A stretch of 64,000 nucleotides of DNA from assembly GCA_964251385.1 (NCBI GenBank), contig CAXUJK010000002.1:709832-773831 (forward strand). The letters are read 5' to 3'. Source of the stretch: CADCVW01 sp964251385 (GTDB lineage Bacteria; Pseudomonadota; Alphaproteobacteria; Sphingomonadales; Sphingomonadaceae). Shown here piece after piece: positions 26,958 through 38,591 of this stretch. Position 1 is the stretch's first letter. Every line of letters starts with the position of its first letter. Both the position numbers and the translations under genes were made by a program. The notes beneath the pieces are model-generated. The model was not told where the DNA came from. It saw only the letters and a program-made list of their open reading frames with translations, and made no database searches.

Positions 26958-27988
26958 CCAAGGCCGATGCACTTCGCGCCGAAGCGTCCCAACGCATTCT
27001 GGTCAAGGACGGGGCGTACGGGACCGCCATCCAGAACTACAAGATGGCCGAGGCCGATTACCGCGGATCGTACGACCTCGCCCGCGACCAGAAGGGTAAT
27101 AACGACCTCCTCTGCCTGACTCGCCCGGACCTTATGGATGACATCTGCGTCAGCTACTGCGAAGCAGGCGCGGACGTGCTGGGCACGAACAGTTTCAACG
27201 CCAACGTCATCAGTCAGGCCGATTACGGCGCGGAGCATCTTGTCGACGACATCAACGTCGCCGCGGCGCGCATCGTGCGCGAAGTCGTGGACCGGTTTTC
27301 CGCGGAAGACGGCCGCCCCCGCTTCGTCGCGGGCGCGCTCGGGCCGACGAACAAGACCTTGTCGCTGTCGCCCGACGTCAACGATCCGGGCTATCGCGAG
27401 GTCGATTTCGACTTCGTCAGCAAGGTCTATGCACAGCAGGCCGCTGCCCTGATCGAAGGTGGGGCGGACTTCATCCTCATCGAAACCGTGTTCGATACGC
27501 TCAACGCGAAGGCGGCGATCCACGGCGTACGTTCGCTCGGGTCCGATATCCCGATCATGCTGTCGATGACGCTGACCGACCTGTCCGGGCGCAACCTGTC
27601 GGGTCATTCGATCGAGGCGTTCTGGGCCTCCGTCCGTCATGCGCGTCCGCTGTCGATCGGGCTCAACTGCAGCTTCGGTGCGGACCAGCTGCGCCCGCAC
27701 GTCGCGACGCTCAGCGGTATCGCGGACACGTTGTTGATGGCCTACCCCAATGCCGGCCTGCCGAACGATCTGGGCGAGTATGACGAGGAAGCCGCGACCA
27801 CGGCCGCGTTCATCCACGAATGGGCGGATCGCGGCCAGATCAACATCGTCGGCGGCTGCTGCGGCACGACGCCCGCGCACATCCGCGCGATCGCGGACAC
27901 CGTCGCGGGGCTGCCCCCTCGCAAGGTCGCGGCCAAGCCTGTGCTGACGCAGCTTGCCGGTCTCGACCCGATGACGCTGGCGGCCTGA
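26954..27988 (+). CDS. metH: Methionine synthase, homocysteine-binding half
   Basis: 344 residues. It corresponds to the N-terminal barrel of MetH: ILVKDGAYGTAIQ, then the zinc ligands in GLNCSFG and GGCCGTTPAHIRA. It activates homocysteine thiolate. The cobalamin and folate parts are encoded by the next gene 4 nt downstream, so methionine synthase is a two-polypeptide enzyme here, an arrangement known in several alphaproteobacteria. The start overlaps metF (ATGA). Confidence 0.94.
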   Translation: MTKADALRAEASQRILVKDGAYGTAIQNYKMAEADYRGSYDLARDQKGNNDLLCLTRPDLMDDICVSYCEAGADVLGTNSFNANVISQADYGAEHLVDDINVAAARIVREVVDRFSAEDGRPRFVAGALGPTNKTLSLSPDVNDPGYREVDFDFVSKVYAQQAAALIEGGADFILIETVFDTLNAKAAIHGVRSLGSDIPIMLSMTLTDLSGRNLSGHSIEAFWASVRHARPLSIGLNCSFGADQLRPHVATLSGIADTLLMAYPNAGLPNDLGEYDEEAATTAAFIHEWADRGQINIVGGCCGTTPAHIRAIADTVAGLPPRKVAAKPVLTQLAGLDPMTLAA

Positions 27989-27992
27989 TACC

Positions 27993-30701
<2,709 letters not shown>

Positions 30702-30767
30702 CGACGTTAAGGGCGGACCGCGACGCGTTGCGATGTTATGCGAGCGCGTCGCTTGTAGGAGTTGCAT

Positions 30768-31700
30768 GTGAACGGTTTTTCGATCGCCGCCCTCGTGGGC
30801 GGCGCAATGCTCGCCACGGCCATCGGCGCGCAGGGGCAGGCATCCCCATTCGCGGTGGGCGATCGCAGCTATGCGCGGCTGCAGGATGCGGTGGACGCGA
30901 TCGGCGACGGGCAGGGCACGATCCGGATCGCGCCCGGCACGTACAGGCAATGCGCGGTGCAGTCCGCGGGTCGCATCGGCTTCCAGGCGGTGACGCCAGG
31001 CACCGCGGTCTTCGACGGTACCGCCTGCGAAGACAAGGCGACGTTGGTCCTGCGCGGGCGCGCCGCTAGCATTTCCGGCCTCACGTTCCGGAACATCCGG
31101 GTTCCCGATGCGAATGGCGCGGGCATCCGGTTGGAAAAAGGCAATCTCGACATCACCGAAACGCTCTTCCGCGACAGCGAGCAGGGCATTCTGGCCGGCA
31201 ACGATCCGTCCGCGACGATACGCATCACGCGCTCGACCTTCTCCGGGCTGGGCCGCTGCGACCGTGACCTGGCCTGCGCGCATAGCCTCTACATCGGCGA
31301 GTACGGCGCGCTGATCGTTGACCGCACCCGCTTCGAACGCGGACGCGGCGGGCACTACGTCAAGACCCGCGCCGCACGGATCCAGGTCAGCGACTCCTCC
31401 TTCGACGACACGGCAGGGTCGACGACCAACTACATGATCGACCTATCGAACGGCGCGGCCGGGCGCATCACGGGCAACCGCTTCGTTCAGGGCAAGGGCA
31501 AGGAGAACTATTCGGCGATGATCGTCGTCGCCGCGGAGGGGCGGAGCAACGACTCCACCGGGCTGATCGTCGCGGGCAACGAAGCGGAACTCGCGCCGGG
31601 CGCGCAACCGACCGCATTCGTCGCGGATTTGTCTAAGGACAAGATCGCCATCGGCGCGAACGCCTTGGGCGCGCGCATCGAACGGTTTCAGCAGCGCTGA
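30768..31700 (+). CDS. Secreted right-handed beta-helix protein
   Basis: 310 residues from a GTG, chosen because TAGGAG lies 6 nt upstream; a TTG at 30762 would sit on the ribosome binding site. A signal peptide covers about the first 25 residues (...AMLATAIGAQGQA). The repeating pattern (ATLVLRGRAASISGLTFRNIRV, NLDITETLFRDSEQGILAGND, ATIRITRSTFSG) is typical of parallel beta-helix proteins with NosD or pectate-lyase-like folds. No lyase catalytic residues can be assigned. It is convergent with, and 3 nt from, the phosphatase gene. Confidence 0.75.
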   Translation: MNGFSIAALVGGAMLATAIGAQGQASPFAVGDRSYARLQDAVDAIGDGQGTIRIAPGTYRQCAVQSAGRIGFQAVTPGTAVFDGTACEDKATLVLRGRAASISGLTFRNIRVPDANGAGIRLEKGNLDITETLFRDSEQGILAGNDPSATIRITRSTFSGLGRCDRDLACAHSLYIGEYGALIVDRTRFERGRGGHYVKTRAARIQVSDSSFDDTAGSTTNYMIDLSNGAAGRITGNRFVQGKGKENYSAMIVVAAEGRSNDSTGLIVAGNEAELAPGAQPTAFVADLSKDKIAIGANALGARIERFQQR

Positions 31701-31703
31701 CGC

Positions 31704-33311
31704 CTAGCGGCAGGTCGCGCCCGCGACGGGCAGGCACCGCCCGTCGATCTCGCGTCGCGGCACCGACAGTCCGATCATCGACGCCAGCGTGGGCAGGATG
31801 TCCACGGTGGCCGCCGCCTCGCTTCGTTCTTGCGCAGAACCGCCCCGCCGCCAGAACATGATCGGCACGCGCCGGTCATAGTCCCACGGACTGCCGTGCG
31901 TCGCGGCGTACGTCGGGCCTGGGACGGGGATCGGCGTCACCTGGGATTTCAGCACGACGACGAGATCGCCCGAGCGCACCGGATCATATGACGCGCGCAC
32001 GCGCTGCGGCACCGTCCAGCGATCCGAGGACCCGGCGGGTACGGGCACGCGCGCCAGGTCCGTCCCGCGCAGGACGGAGTGGACTTGCGGATGCGCCGAC
32101 AAGATCCGGGTCGCCTCGACCAGGACGCGGGCGCGGACCGTGGGGGCGAGCGCGCGATCGACGTACAGGTCGCCGATGCCTTCACCGATGAGCGCGGGCG
32201 TCGCGAGCCCCAGTGTTGTGCCTATGCCCGCGTTGACCGCCTCCAGCGTCAGTGCCGCATCGAGCCGCGCCGCGCCCGGTGTCGCGCCGCGTTCGGGAAC
32301 GTCGAGCATGCCATGGTCCGCGGTCAGCATCACGGTGTATTCGACGCCGATGCCGTCGAGCACATTCAAGAAGTCGCCGAGGTCGCGGTCCAGGCTCATC
32401 AGGTTGAGGCATTGCTCGAGCCCGCCGCTGCCGTAGGCGTGGCCCACATAATCGGTCGCGGACAGGCCGACCGCGAGCAGATCGGTCGCGGAACCCGAAC
32501 CCAGCCGCATCTCGCGCGCGATCCTGGCGGCGAGTGCCAGCGTCGCGCCGTCAAGCTCGGGCGAAATGCGGAACGCCGCCGCATCGCCCGCCGCGCGCCC
32601 GAAGCGGACCGTGTTGAGGATACGCCCGCCTGGGAGGGGAAGCGGCGTCGTCTTCGTCGCGCACACGGGCGGGGGGACGAGGTCGGCGCGGGAGCGGGAC
32701 AGGACGTCCGCGACCGCCTCGTTGGTTTGCGCGACCGCGGCGGCGGGGCGGGCGGTCAGGTTGGACGTGAACCCGCGGCCGCTCCACCAGAATACCTGAT
32801 CGGCGCGCCTGCCGCCGAGCATCACGGCCGCGCGGTCCTTGCCCGCAACGGACACGACGCGCGTCGCCGGGTTCGCCGCCTTCATCCGGTCGCCAAGCGT
32901 CGGCACTTTCAGGTGCACCGCCGACACGGTGTACCCCTTGCCGTCGGCGGGCCTCGCGCGTTCGTCCTCCACGCAGTAAATCTTTTTCTCACCCGCGAGC
33001 GTCGGATCGAACCAGTTGTTCGCGACGATGCCGCTCCGCGCGGGGTGCGACCCCGTCAGGATCGTCGAATGGCCGGGGCAGGTTTCGGTCGCCGCATGCG
33101 CCTGATACCCGTTGCGGAACACGGTGCCCGACGACAGCCGCTTCAACCCGCCTGTGAAATGCGGGCGATACGCGTCGAAAAGATCGGACGCGAACTGGTC
33201 GATCGAGATCGCGACGACGAGCTTGGGACGCGGTGCCGGGACCTGCGCCGCGACGGATGCCGACATCGCAAGCAGGCCGCCGCCGATGATGGCTTGGCAA
33301 ATAGGGTTCAT
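31704..33311 (-). CDS. Alkaline phosphatase family protein, PafA/PhoK-like
   Basis: 535 residues with a signal peptide (LLAMSASVAAQ, cleaved near residue 22). It is a metal-dependent periplasmic or secreted phosphatase. The first metal Asp lies in VAISIDQF. The nucleophile is Thr77 in ATETCPGHSTILTG, a Thr as in the sphingomonad phosphatase PhoK and in PafA (not Ser as in E. coli PhoA). Other metal ligands are in LSATDYVGHAYG, LTADHGM and THGSPWDYDRRVPI. The frame runs upstream to 33536, but the signal peptide fixes 33311. Confidence 0.9.
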   Translation of the reverse strand: MNPICQAIIGGGLLAMSASVAAQVPAPRPKLVVAISIDQFASDLFDAYRPHFTGGLKRLSSGTVFRNGYQAHAATETCPGHSTILTGSHPARSGIVANNWFDPTLAGEKKIYCVEDERARPADGKGYTVSAVHLKVPTLGDRMKAANPATRVVSVAGKDRAAVMLGGRRADQVFWWSGRGFTSNLTARPAAAVAQTNEAVADVLSRSRADLVPPPVCATKTTPLPLPGGRILNTVRFGRAAGDAAAFRISPELDGATLALAARIAREMRLGSGSATDLLAVGLSATDYVGHAYGSGGLEQCLNLMSLDRDLGDFLNVLDGIGVEYTVMLTADHGMLDVPERGATPGAARLDAALTLEAVNAGIGTTLGLATPALIGEGIGDLYVDRALAPTVRARVLVEATRILSAHPQVHSVLRGTDLARVPVPAGSSDRWTVPQRVRASYDPVRSGDLVVVLKSQVTPIPVPGPTYAATHGSPWDYDRRVPIMFWRRGGSAQERSEAAATVDILPTLASMIGLSVPRREIDGRCLPVAGATCR

Positions 33312-33357
33312 GAAGCTTCCGATGACGATGTGTGCATGGCACGCTATATCAGCGGTC

Positions 33358-35379
33358 ATGGTCCGGAAAGGCATTCGATCGTTGCGTGCATGGGCGGCGA
33401 TGTTCGCGTTGCTGTTCGCGACGGGTGCCGCGTTCGCCCAATTGCCGCCGGCGGGCACCCGCGCGATCGAACCGAGCCTCGTCGCCGAAACGTCCGCTTC
33501 GCCTGCAGGCGGGCGCGTCACGCTTGCGATCGCCATGCGGCCGCGACCCGGCTGGCACGGCTACTGGCTCAACCCCGCCGAGGCGGGCGTTCCCCCGCGC
33601 ATAACCTGGACGCTTCCGCCCGGCGTCGTGGCGGGTGCTATCCAGTACCCGACGCCCAAGCCGCTGCTGATCGGCGGCATCATGAATTACGTCTACGAAG
33701 GCCCGTACGCGCACTTGGTGACGCTGACCGTGCCGCCGGGGCGCTCCGGCACGCTGCCCCTGCGCGCGCATTTCGAATGGCTCGCCTGCACCGACGAGAT
33801 CTGCGTTCCCGAACAAGGGGAGCTGAGGCTCGACCTGCCCATGAGCGCGGGAGCCACCGACCCGGCGCGCCGGGCCGAGTTCGACCGTTATCGCACCGCG
33901 CTGCCGCTGCCGCTCGACTTGGCCGGCAAGGCGGCGGTCAAGGACGGCCGGCTCCGCCTCGCATTCGCGCTGCCCGGCGTGGATGCGCAGGGTGCCTACT
34001 TCTTCCCGGCGGAGGACGAGCGGATACGCTATTCCGCGCCGCAGGTGGCGACGCGTGTCGGCGACTCCATCCTCGTCGAGACGGAGGCGAACGGCGCCGC
34101 GCAGCCGACGTCGGGCGTATTGAAGCTCGCGGACGGCCGGGGTTTCGCGGTGCGGGCTGTGCCCGGCGCGGTCCCGCGCGTGGACGTGGCGACGGACAGC
34201 GTGCTTGCCACGACAGCGCTGGCGTTCCTCGGGGCGGTGCTGGGCGGGCTGATCCTCAACGTCATGCCTTGCGTGTTCCCGATCCTGAGCCTGAAGGCGC
34301 TCAGCCTCGCTTGCGCTGGCGGCACCGAAAGGTCCGCCCGTGCCGAAGCGCTCGGCTACACGGCCGGGGCTGTGACGATGGCGGCGCTGCTTGGCGGGAT
34401 CCTGCTTGCGTTGCGCGCGGGCGGCGAGGCGGCGGGATGGGCGTTCCAGCTGCAGAACCCGTACATCGTCTTCGCGCTGCTGTTGCTGACGGTGGGGATC
34501 ACGCTCAACCTTGCGGGAATGTTCGAACTGCCGATGGTGGGCGGGCGCTTCTCGGGCGAAGGCAACGCGTTCGCGACCGGAGCGCTGGCCACGTTCGTCG
34601 CCACGCCGTGCACCGGCCCGTTCATGGGCGCGGCATTGGGTGCGTTGCTCGTGCTGCCGCCGATCGCGGCGATGGCAATCTTCGTGGGGCTGGGCTTCGG
34701 CCTTGCTTTGCCGTTCCTGATCCTGGGCTTCGTGCCCGCGCTGCGGCGCGGATTGCCGAAGCCTGGTCCTTGGCTCGATCGCTTCCGGCGCATCCTGGCG
34801 CTGCCCATGGCGGCGACGGCGGTGGCGCTGGCCTGGGTGCTGGGGCGGCAGACCGGGGTCGACGGCATGACGCATGGCCTCGCGGCGGCCGTGTTGCTCG
34901 CAATCGCGCTCTGGATTTGGGGCAAGCGACAGCGCGACGGCAACCGATTGAACTGGGCGACGCTGGTTCCCGCCGCGGCCGCGCTTGCCTTGATCATGCT
35001 TGTGCCGCGCACCGCGAACACGCCCGCCGCCGCCGCGACTCCGCTCGGCGCGATACGCTTTTCCGAAACGCGTCTCGCGGCGCTGCGGGCGGAAGGGCGG
35101 CCGGTCTTCTTATACTTCACCGCCGACTGGTGCGTGTCGTGCAAGGTCAACGAGAAGACGAGCATCGACGCCCGCGAGGTCGCCGACGCGTTCGGCCGGG
35201 CGAAGGTCGCGACGCTGGTCGGCGACTGGACCAACGCCGACCCGGCGATCGCGCGGTTCCTGGCGACGCACGACCGTACGGGCGTGCCGCTCTACCTCTT
35301 CTACCCGGCGGGCGGGGGTGCGCCTCGCATCCTGCCGCAGGTGCTGACGCCGGGACGCTTAACGGCGCTGGTCGGCTGA
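33358..35379 (+). CDS. dsbD: Thiol:disulfide interchange protein DsbD (ScsB-like)
   Basis: 673 residues. A signal peptide (MFALLFATGAAFAQ) leads to a periplasmic N-terminal domain with a Cys pair in WLACTDEICVPE. Eight or so membrane helices follow, with redox Cys in NVMPCVFPILSLKA and FVATPCTGPFMGA. The C-terminal thioredoxin domain has the active site DWCVSCK (Cys at about 592 and 595). It carries electrons from cytoplasmic thioredoxin to the periplasm. The start at 33358 gives the signal peptide; upstream codons are not family-like. Confidence 0.92.
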   Translation: MVRKGIRSLRAWAAMFALLFATGAAFAQLPPAGTRAIEPSLVAETSASPAGGRVTLAIAMRPRPGWHGYWLNPAEAGVPPRITWTLPPGVVAGAIQYPTPKPLLIGGIMNYVYEGPYAHLVTLTVPPGRSGTLPLRAHFEWLACTDEICVPEQGELRLDLPMSAGATDPARRAEFDRYRTALPLPLDLAGKAAVKDGRLRLAFALPGVDAQGAYFFPAEDERIRYSAPQVATRVGDSILVETEANGAAQPTSGVLKLADGRGFAVRAVPGAVPRVDVATDSVLATTALAFLGAVLGGLILNVMPCVFPILSLKALSLACAGGTERSARAEALGYTAGAVTMAALLGGILLALRAGGEAAGWAFQLQNPYIVFALLLLTVGITLNLAGMFELPMVGGRFSGEGNAFATGALATFVATPCTGPFMGAALGALLVLPPIAAMAIFVGLGFGLALPFLILGFVPALRRGLPKPGPWLDRFRRILALPMAATAVALAWVLGRQTGVDGMTHGLAAAVLLAIALWIWGKRQRDGNRLNWATLVPAAAALALIMLVPRTANTPAAAATPLGAIRFSETRLAALRAEGRPVFLYFTADWCVSCKVNEKTSIDAREVADAFGRAKVATLVGDWTNADPAIARFLATHDRTGVPLYLFYPAGGGAPRILPQVLTPGRLTALVG

Positions 35380-35415
35380 CGCGACCATCGGGCTCACGCA
35401 CAGGAGCGCATCCTC

Positions 35416-35570
35416 ATGCTTCGACCCATTCTTGCCAGTTTGACCGCAGTCGCCGACGTCCCGGCGCGCGCAACCATGTGCTTGCGGCGCTCGACGAACT
35501 GCGTGGCGGCAAGCCGGTCAGCGTCGCAAAGACGCGGAGTTATGGCTGCTCGGTCAAGTACGCGACCTGA
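35416..35570 (+). pseudogene. Remnant of a redoxin (peroxiredoxin-like) gene
   Basis: From 35460 to the TGA at 35568 one frame reads PGARNHVLAALDELRGGKPV then SVAKTRSYGCSVKYAT, which resembles the C-terminus of secreted redoxin/PRX-like proteins (typical ending '..GC.[IV]K'). The only nearby ATG, at 35416, opens MLRPILASLTAVA, like a signal peptide start, but in another frame and without any thioredoxin core. The central part, with the active-site Cys, is missing. A deletion leaving both ends is the simplest reading. The tail overlaps the convergent P450 gene by 17 nt. Confidence 0.6.
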
Positions 35571-36936
35571 CATCCGTCGTCGCTCGTAACGCGAAGCGCG
35601 GTTCGTGATCCGGCTTGGTCGTGACCAGGCCCACCGGCAGGACAGGCCGTCGATCGATCAGGGCGATCCGGTAACGCCCAAGCAGCGTCGCCAGCAGGAT
35701 CTGCGCTTCCGCCATGGCAAAACTCGCGCCGATGCAGATGCGAGGGCCGCCGCCGAACGGCATGAAGGCGCCTTGAGTCCACGGATGCGGCTTGTCGATG
35801 AAGCGATCGGGTATGAACGCGGTTGGGTGCTCCCAGTGGCGCCGGTGGCGGTGCAGCGTCCAGGGCGACATCCAGACGAGATCGCGGGGCATGACGCGCT
35901 CGCCGCCGACCTCGTCCGACTCGACCGCTTCGCGCACCAGCAGCGGAATAGGCGGGTAGAGCCTCAGCGCCTCCAGCAGCGTGCGCTTGAGCCGCGGCCA
36001 GTTCTCCAGATCATCGAGCGACGCGACACGGTCCGGCGCGAAATCGGCGATTTCGGAGCGGATCGCCGACTGTTCATCCCCGTCGAGCGCCAGCAGATAC
36101 GCCGCCCAGAACAGCAGCCGCGTCGTCGTCTCGAACCCCGCGAACAGCATCGTCGCGCACTGATCCCGAACCTCGTCCGATGGAAGCGGCGCGCCGGTGT
36201 CGGTGTCGCGGACGGCGAGCAGCACATCGAGCAGGTCGCGCGTCGCCCCTGGCGGACCCCGCTCGCGCCGGGCGGCGACGAGCGCGTCGACGGTCGCGAA
36301 CCACCGTGTTCGAAAACGCCGTCGCGGACCGTTGAAGATCGCGTAATCGCCTTCTTCCTTCGCGATCGCATCCGCAAGGTTCGGGCGGCCCGGGCCGTGA
36401 AGATAGTCGCGCACGTACCCGGCGAGGTCGGCACCGTTCGTATCGGCCGGCGTCGAGAACAGCGCGCGCAGCAGCGAATCCAGCGTCGCCTGGTTGAACT
36501 CGGCGGACAGGTTGCATTCGGCTCGGCCCTCCATCCGCGCTAGCATCGCGGCGGCGGCACCGTGGAAATGCGGCAGGATCGAACCGACGTGGGCGGGGCT
36601 GAACACGGGTGCCAGCATGCGGCGCTGCCGACGCCATTCCTCGCCTTCCGCGAGGAGCAGACCGTTGCCGAGCACCCAGCGGAACGGCCGCGTGGCGACG
36701 GCCGCGCGCCGGTACTTCGCCGCGGCCGTGGTCAGGACATGCCGGACGGCTTCCGGGTCGTTCACGCCGATGCTCGTGATGCCCAGGAACCGGACCCGGC
36801 TGCCGCGCTGTTCGAAGTCGCGTTCGGAATAGACGGTCAGCGGATCGCGCAGCAGACCCATCACCGCGCGCCAGTTCGGCAGCGGCTTTGGGTGGACGGG
36901 AGGAGCGGGCGGCACGAGCATCATCGAACCGTCCAT
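35554..36936 (-). CDS. Cytochrome P450
   Basis: 460 residues. I-helix motif MLFAGFETTTRLLFW, K-helix EALRLYP, PERF-like FIPDRF, and haem loop FGGGPRICIG with the thiolate Cys401. The overall look (EEWRRQRRMLAPVFSPAHV) is like soluble bacterial P450s related to the CYP4/CYP102-like branch, often fatty acid or hydrocarbon oxidisers. No ferredoxin or reductase gene lies close by, so electrons must come from elsewhere. The substrate is unknown. Confidence 0.93.
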   Translation of the reverse strand: MDGSMMLVPPAPPVHPKPLPNWRAVMGLLRDPLTVYSERDFEQRGSRVRFLGITSIGVNDPEAVRHVLTTAAAKYRRAAVATRPFRWVLGNGLLLAEGEEWRRQRRMLAPVFSPAHVGSILPHFHGAAAAMLARMEGRAECNLSAEFNQATLDSLLRALFSTPADTNGADLAGYVRDYLHGPGRPNLADAIAKEEGDYAIFNGPRRRFRTRWFATVDALVAARRERGPPGATRDLLDVLLAVRDTDTGAPLPSDEVRDQCATMLFAGFETTTRLLFWAAYLLALDGDEQSAIRSEIADFAPDRVASLDDLENWPRLKRTLLEALRLYPPIPLLVREAVESDEVGGERVMPRDLVWMSPWTLHRHRRHWEHPTAFIPDRFIDKPHPWTQGAFMPFGGGPRICIGASFAMAEAQILLATLLGRYRIALIDRRPVLPVGLVTTKPDHEPRFALRATTDVRSRT

Positions 36937-36947
36937 CTTCCAAACTC

Positions 36948-38591
36948 CTACTTGCGTTCCCAGACCTTCTGACCGCCGACCCAGGTTTCCAGCACCTTGG
37001 TTTCCCGGAGCTCGGCGGGCGTGGCGGCGAAGACATCGCGGTCGACGAGGATGAAGTCGGCGTGCTTGCCGACCTCCAGCGTGCCGAGCTTGCTTTCGGC
37101 AAAGCTGGCGTAAGCCGCGTCCTTGGTGAACGCGGCGAGCGCGGTTGTGAAGCTGACCCGTTCCTCCGGGAACCAGCCGCCGGGCGGTTGCGCGGCCGCA
37201 TCCTGGCGGCTAATCGCGACGGACAGGCCGTGGAAGGGGTTGGGCGATTCGACGGGGAAGTCGGACCCGAACGCCAGCCGCGCGCCCGCCGCGGTCATCG
37301 ATCGCCACGCATAGCTGCCGCCGAGCCGCGCGGGCCCGAGGCGGACCTCGGTCATCAGCCGGTCCGACGTCTGGTGCACGGGCTGCATGGACGCGATCAG
37401 GCCGAGGCGGCCGAAGCGCGGGATGTCGGCGGGCGACACGATCTGCGCATGTTCGATGCGCCAGCGCCGGTCGCCGGTGTAGGTGACGGCGAGTTCCTCG
37501 ATCCCGCCCAGCACCTGCGCGTTGGCCGCGTCGCCGATCGCGTGCACCGCGACCTGGAACCCGTCCATCGCCGCGCGGCTCATGAGGTTGCGCAATTTGG
37601 CGTCGTCGAGGAACTGCAGTCCGCGCGAAGCGGGTGCGTCCGCGTAGGGTGCCTTGAGGAACGCGCCGCGCGAACCCAGCGCTCCGTCTGCGTAGAGCTT
37701 GACCCCTGCCATGCGCAGGCGGTCGCCGTACAGCCATGGGGTGGGCTCGCCGGACGCGATCGCGAGCATCGGTTCGATGCCCGCCGAGTAGCTCAGGATG
37801 CGAACGCGCAACCGGCCCGCGTCGCCGGTGCGGCGCATGACGAGCCAGTCCTCGGCGGACGTTCCCATGTCCGCGACGGCGGTCAGGCCGTTCGACAGCA
37901 TGATCTCCTGCGCTTTCGCCAATGCGGCATCGCGGGTGCGCGGCAATGGCGGGGGGATCTTGGATTCGACGAGTTCGCTCGCGGCGTCGATCAGCAGGCC
38001 GTTGGGCGCGCCCGCCGTCTTTTCGATGCGCCCGCCCGCCGGAACGGGAGTTTTCGCGGTGATTCCGGCAAGCTTCAGCGCGGCCGTGTTCGCGACGGCG
38101 GCATGACCGTCGATGCGGGTCAGGAACACCGGGCGTCCGGGAACGGCCCGGTCGAGGTCGGCGGCGGTGGGGAAACGCTTGTCCGCCCAAAGTTCCTGGT
38201 TCCACCCGCGCCCGACGATCCACAAAGGCTGCGGCGTGTCGGCGGCGTAGCGCGCGAGCTTGCTCTGCACATCGGCGAGCGAGGTCGTGCCCGTCAGGTC
38301 CAGCTGGATCGCCTGGAAACCCAGGCCCATAACGTGACCGTGCGCGTCGATCAGCCCCGGGATCAGCACACGCCCGCGCCCGTCCGAGCGGTAGCGAATG
38401 CCGGACGGCCGACGCTCTCCGCGCGCGACGAGTTGTTTGACGCGGCCGTCGTCACCGACGACGAGGGCCGAGAAGCGCACCGTGCGGTTCGCGGAATCGA
38501 GCGTATAGCCGTCGACGTTTTCTATGAGGGTGTCGGCCAGCGCCGTCGAACTCAGGAACAAGGCCGCCACCGCAGCCGAAAAGCGCTTCAC
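36948..38591 (-). CDS. Secreted amidohydrolase, YtcJ-like (Amidohydro_3)
   Basis: 547 residues from a GTG that overlaps the stop of the upstream dehydrogenase gene (GTGA). A signal peptide (VKRFSAAVAALFLSSTALA) leads the protein. Metal ligands are in LIDAHGHVMGLG, GVKLYADGALGSRG, VAVHAIGDAAN and RIEHAQIV, and the C-terminal FGSDFPVESPNPFHGL holds the last Asp. It hydrolyses an unknown cyclic amide, ester or ring-type substrate outside the cytoplasm. Confidence 0.88.
   Translation of the reverse strand: MKRFSAAVAALFLSSTALADTLIENVDGYTLDSANRTVRFSALVVGDDGRVKQLVARGERRPSGIRYRSDGRGRVLIPGLIDAHGHVMGLGFQAIQLDLTGTTSLADVQSKLARYAADTPQPLWIVGRGWNQELWADKRFPTAADLDRAVPGRPVFLTRIDGHAAVANTAALKLAGITAKTPVPAGGRIEKTAGAPNGLLIDAASELVESKIPPPLPRTRDAALAKAQEIMLSNGLTAVADMGTSAEDWLVMRRTGDAGRLRVRILSYSAGIEPMLAIASGEPTPWLYGDRLRMAGVKLYADGALGSRGAFLKAPYADAPASRGLQFLDDAKLRNLMSRAAMDGFQVAVHAIGDAANAQVLGGIEELAVTYTGDRRWRIEHAQIVSPADIPRFGRLGLIASMQPVHQTSDRLMTEVRLGPARLGGSYAWRSMTAAGARLAFGSDFPVESPNPFHGLSVAISRQDAAAQPPGGWFPEERVSFTTALAAFTKDAAYASFAESKLGTLEVGKHADFILVDRDVFAATPAELRETKVLETWVGGQKVWERK

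Noticed and set aside
32079..35570. Open frame of more than 1100 codons on the plus strand across the phosphatase and dsbD
   Set aside because: Its first part is antisense to the phosphatase and the rest is out of frame with DsbD. Only its last 36 codons look like real protein; these are reported as a gene remnant.
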